Below, in pieces: positions 53,301-54,286 of a stretch of 54,286 nt of DNA. This stretch comes from Nemertoderma westbladi (Eukaryota; Xenacoelomorpha; Nemertodermatida; Nemertodermatidae), in NCBI GenBank assembly GCA_032718475.1, contig JAUCBJ010008445.1, positions 1 through 54,286 of the forward strand. The letters are read 5' to 3'. The notes beneath the pieces were generated by a model. That model was given only the letters and a program-made list of their open reading frames with translations. It did no database searches and was not told the origin of the DNA. A program made the translations under genes and the position numbers. Every line of letters begins with the position of its first letter. Position 1 is the first letter of the stretch.

Positions 53301-53712
53301 ACGAAAACCAACAGACAAACTCACTACTAATGTTTCAACCTTGCACAAACTGCAACAGAGAGCCCAGAATATTGTCGTATCAAAAGGCAACACAGACTTC
53401 ACTCCACTTACAATACGATCTATTTATATAAAACAGATAACAATACTAAGCTACAGCTACATACATAAACTATTACCAGCTGACATATTCCCTTCTCTAC
53501 TCACTCTCATATCAACAACACATGAACACCAAACGCGATCGGCAGCCAATAATAACTATATGGTACCACGCACACGCCTTGAGATTGCTAGACAATCAAT
53601 CAGAGTGCGCGCACCAGAGGTCTGGAACACCCTGCCTTCTTCTTTACGGAACGCTAATTCAGTAAATTTATTTAAAAACGCCATAACTAAACTGCTCGCT
53701 TCAGAGCAATAA
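50311..53712 (+). CDS. CR1-like LINE ORF2: PHD finger, APE endonuclease, reverse transcriptase; intact
   Basis: 1,133 codons, uninterrupted from ATG. A PHD-type zinc finger (C15/C18, CCDLCDEWLHLKC, WFCPTC; residues 15-67) is followed by the APE endonuclease. Its motifs are SLIHFNARSL near 165, AISETWL, GAIYRPPN, LLGDFNIDLL near 304 and SDHIPIF near 370. The RT spans about 620-880: RVTPVFKAENPTVVENYRPI, DQFGFRNKRSTQHAL, GVSLDLSKAFDTVNH with the first Asp near 746, GLPQGSLLSPLLF, and LYADDTNMF with YADD at 833-836. The tail ends RAPEVWNTLPSSLRN. All expected catalytic residues are present, with no frameshift. The Jockey/CR1 group, most like CR1, is the best fit. No separate ORF1 is visible upstream. 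Confidence 0.92.
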   Translation: MAIHKLIPTLVNHPCKICRIEVRQNHQALCCDLCDEWLHLKCISLGLSKKDYTHFQNSISNWFCPTCLSESLPFMHIADDNEFTLTARDYRIPDCIDITYLDTQYFDKYNLTDPTSTKNTDFDTDFNPDVHIPTDTAHLRNCTYSFPEDFNTKFGHLSPKLSLIHFNARSLSANFDKIESLLISLKTTFSVIAISETWLNDTDHSQFSLPNYKLFSQPRKDKDGGGVAIYVHTDLTAFPRMDLHCKSPTPIENLFLEIPQTKSKNIIVGAIYRPPNTAVQETFASLQPTMEKINNEGKPCFLLGDFNIDLLKTNISPVSADFFNFITTYNYIHTISKPTRITDHSATLIDNIFTNSSSTLKSGLLISHISDHIPIFTLTDILTSQKPKQQYMYRRKLRDKKKQESFTNALKMKNWDELYRHTTADSAYNTFLHTYQHYYNTHFPLEREKIRNTEKPWLTDSLVRALKKRDRLFGNYTKNPTPDKQASFKRYRNALSSLLRTAKKNYYSLALDFKKQNARAVWGHINQLIHKKPKSSLPTLVTHNTRTYTAPIDIATAFNDNYINIGQKLNNKIPTTDGSPLDYLPRTEPTVKLKMFNTITPTDIIYTTNLLNKRTSPGYDDLAAYSIYPSITLIAEPLAHIVNISLSTGSVPSQMKIARVTPVFKAENPTVVENYRPISVLAYFSKILEKIVHTELTDYLTKQAILTPDQFGFRNKRSTQHALLTLLENITDALDKGEYCVGVSLDLSKAFDTVNHKILIQKLQRYGITDTALVWITSYLTDRVQYVTVGTAQSKYSTIVIGLPQGSLLSPLLFIIYCNDLPSVSNISKFILYADDTNMFKSSADLNSLITDINNELDKLTKWFQLNRLSLNIKKSNFIIFRTQNKMLDLNTLPAVTINGNTIKRQKVIKFLGVNIDEHLTWKNHCDYLRIKISRNIGIINKIKNFVTSKTLIVLYNTMIAPYLMYCNTVWAAKSYKTINTDTNRPTHKHYRHRHKRRKPTDKLTTNVSTLHKLQQRAQNIVVSKGNTDFTPLTIRSIYIKQITILSYSYIHKLLPADIFPSLLTLISTTHEHQTRSAANNNYMVPRTRLEIARQSIRVRAPEVWNTLPSSLRNANSVNLFKNAITKLLASEQ

Positions 53713-54286
53713 CACTGTGTTTTCTACATGCATTTTATTATTGTTTATGTATTTTCTATTTTACATGTACACGCTAAACAAAACTGTTACACTTTCTATT
53801 GTTACAAATATATTAGATTACGTACCGTATTGTTAGATAGATGCTTACAATACAGATCACTGTATATAGAGTACCGTATTGTTGTTGCATAGATATTATC
53901 TTAGTTAGAACTTTGTTTTATATTTCAATTTTAGGTTTGTATCCGAATTCAGTTTTCTATTTTCGTTTCCACACCAACTAATTAGATATGTATTGTTTAG
54001 AATTATTCCTCTATAATTAAAAGTGCACTTATATAATTATTGCAGTATAATGCAGTATAATCATAACTACAGTAGGTTGGTTGTTTTATAGTTGCAATTA
54101 CTTACGCTTGAATACTATGATACTCGATCGTACAGTAGATTTGTCGGTTATTTGTTTTTGTAATGCGTTTCTTAGTGCAGCTACAATTGTTGAATGCTAA
54201 CGGTGGCTGGTGTAATGGGCCTACCCGTCCAACCACCGTCTACATTCTACATTGTATGTAGAAATGTAGTAAATTGTTCAGAAATA
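53713..54286 (+). other. Probable 3' region of the CR1-like LINE
   Basis: AT-rich, with no ORF. taccgtattgtt recurs at 53823 and 53872, and the window ends in an imperfect inverted repeat (ctacattctacatt...atgtagaaatgtag, 54241-54271). The end of the element cannot be fixed within the window. Confidence 0.4.

Noticed and set aside
1-54286. Host protein-coding genes
   Set aside because: Every long or motif-bearing frame belongs to a retroelement or a mobile-element-associated family; nothing resembles a host exon with clear splice structure.

Overview
The window is a eukaryotic, almost certainly invertebrate animal, repeat-rich region. BEL/Pao retrotransposons are restricted to animals, and the PHD-APE-RT LINE at the right end is of a kind common in marine invertebrates. 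I found no host gene. Nearly everything I can assign is a transposable element, a fragment of one, or a tandem repeat; the species cannot be named from the sequence.

Left flank (1-3374): a solo LTR of the same family as the youngest BEL element (44-1216), a spacer, and a TTAA-flanked piggyBac-type non-autonomous element (1648-3218) filled with about 163-bp tandem repeats.

Nested BEL cluster (3375-37689), three elements deep. BEL-1 (plus strand, old, LTRs 3375-4023 and 37023-37689) carries decayed gag, zinc knuckles, protease, RT, RNase H, integrase and a small exonuclease-like ORF. A LINE fragment sits in its protease-RT region with a 57-bp target duplication. Between its RT and RNase H lies BEL-2 (minus strand, truncated), which has RT-RNase H-integrase in one frame broken by four stops, plus a second gene that I read as an unknown domain followed by a DEDD 3'-5' exonuclease-like domain. 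BEL-3 (plus strand, 19564-32355) is inserted in the upstream part of BEL-2. Its LTRs are about 1.2 kb and nearly identical, and it is flanked by the 5-bp duplication AAGTA. BEL-3 encodes an open gag-protease ORF of about 1,380 codons from which RT, most of RNase H and the integrase core have been removed without breaking the frame.

Right side (37690-54286): minisatellites, an inverted internally deleted BEL-1-type LTR, a LINE (39036-45992) split by a decayed Ty3/gypsy element (40713-45472), a long imperfect tandem-repeat tract with a strong hairpin (46.7-48.5 kb), another distant BEL-3-type LTR (48506-48990), a frameshifted fragment of a conserved mobile-element protein (49.7-50.1 kb), and an apparently intact CR1-like LINE ORF of 1,133 codons (50311-53712).

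The most interesting signals are: the exonuclease-like third gene shared by BEL-1 and BEL-2; the in-frame gag-protease-only BEL-3; a 20-bp palindrome dispersed six times through BEL-2 that encodes GRLASLP where it falls in frame and shows compensatory changes; and a long Ser-Pro-Asp repeat spliced between RNase H and integrase of BEL-2.
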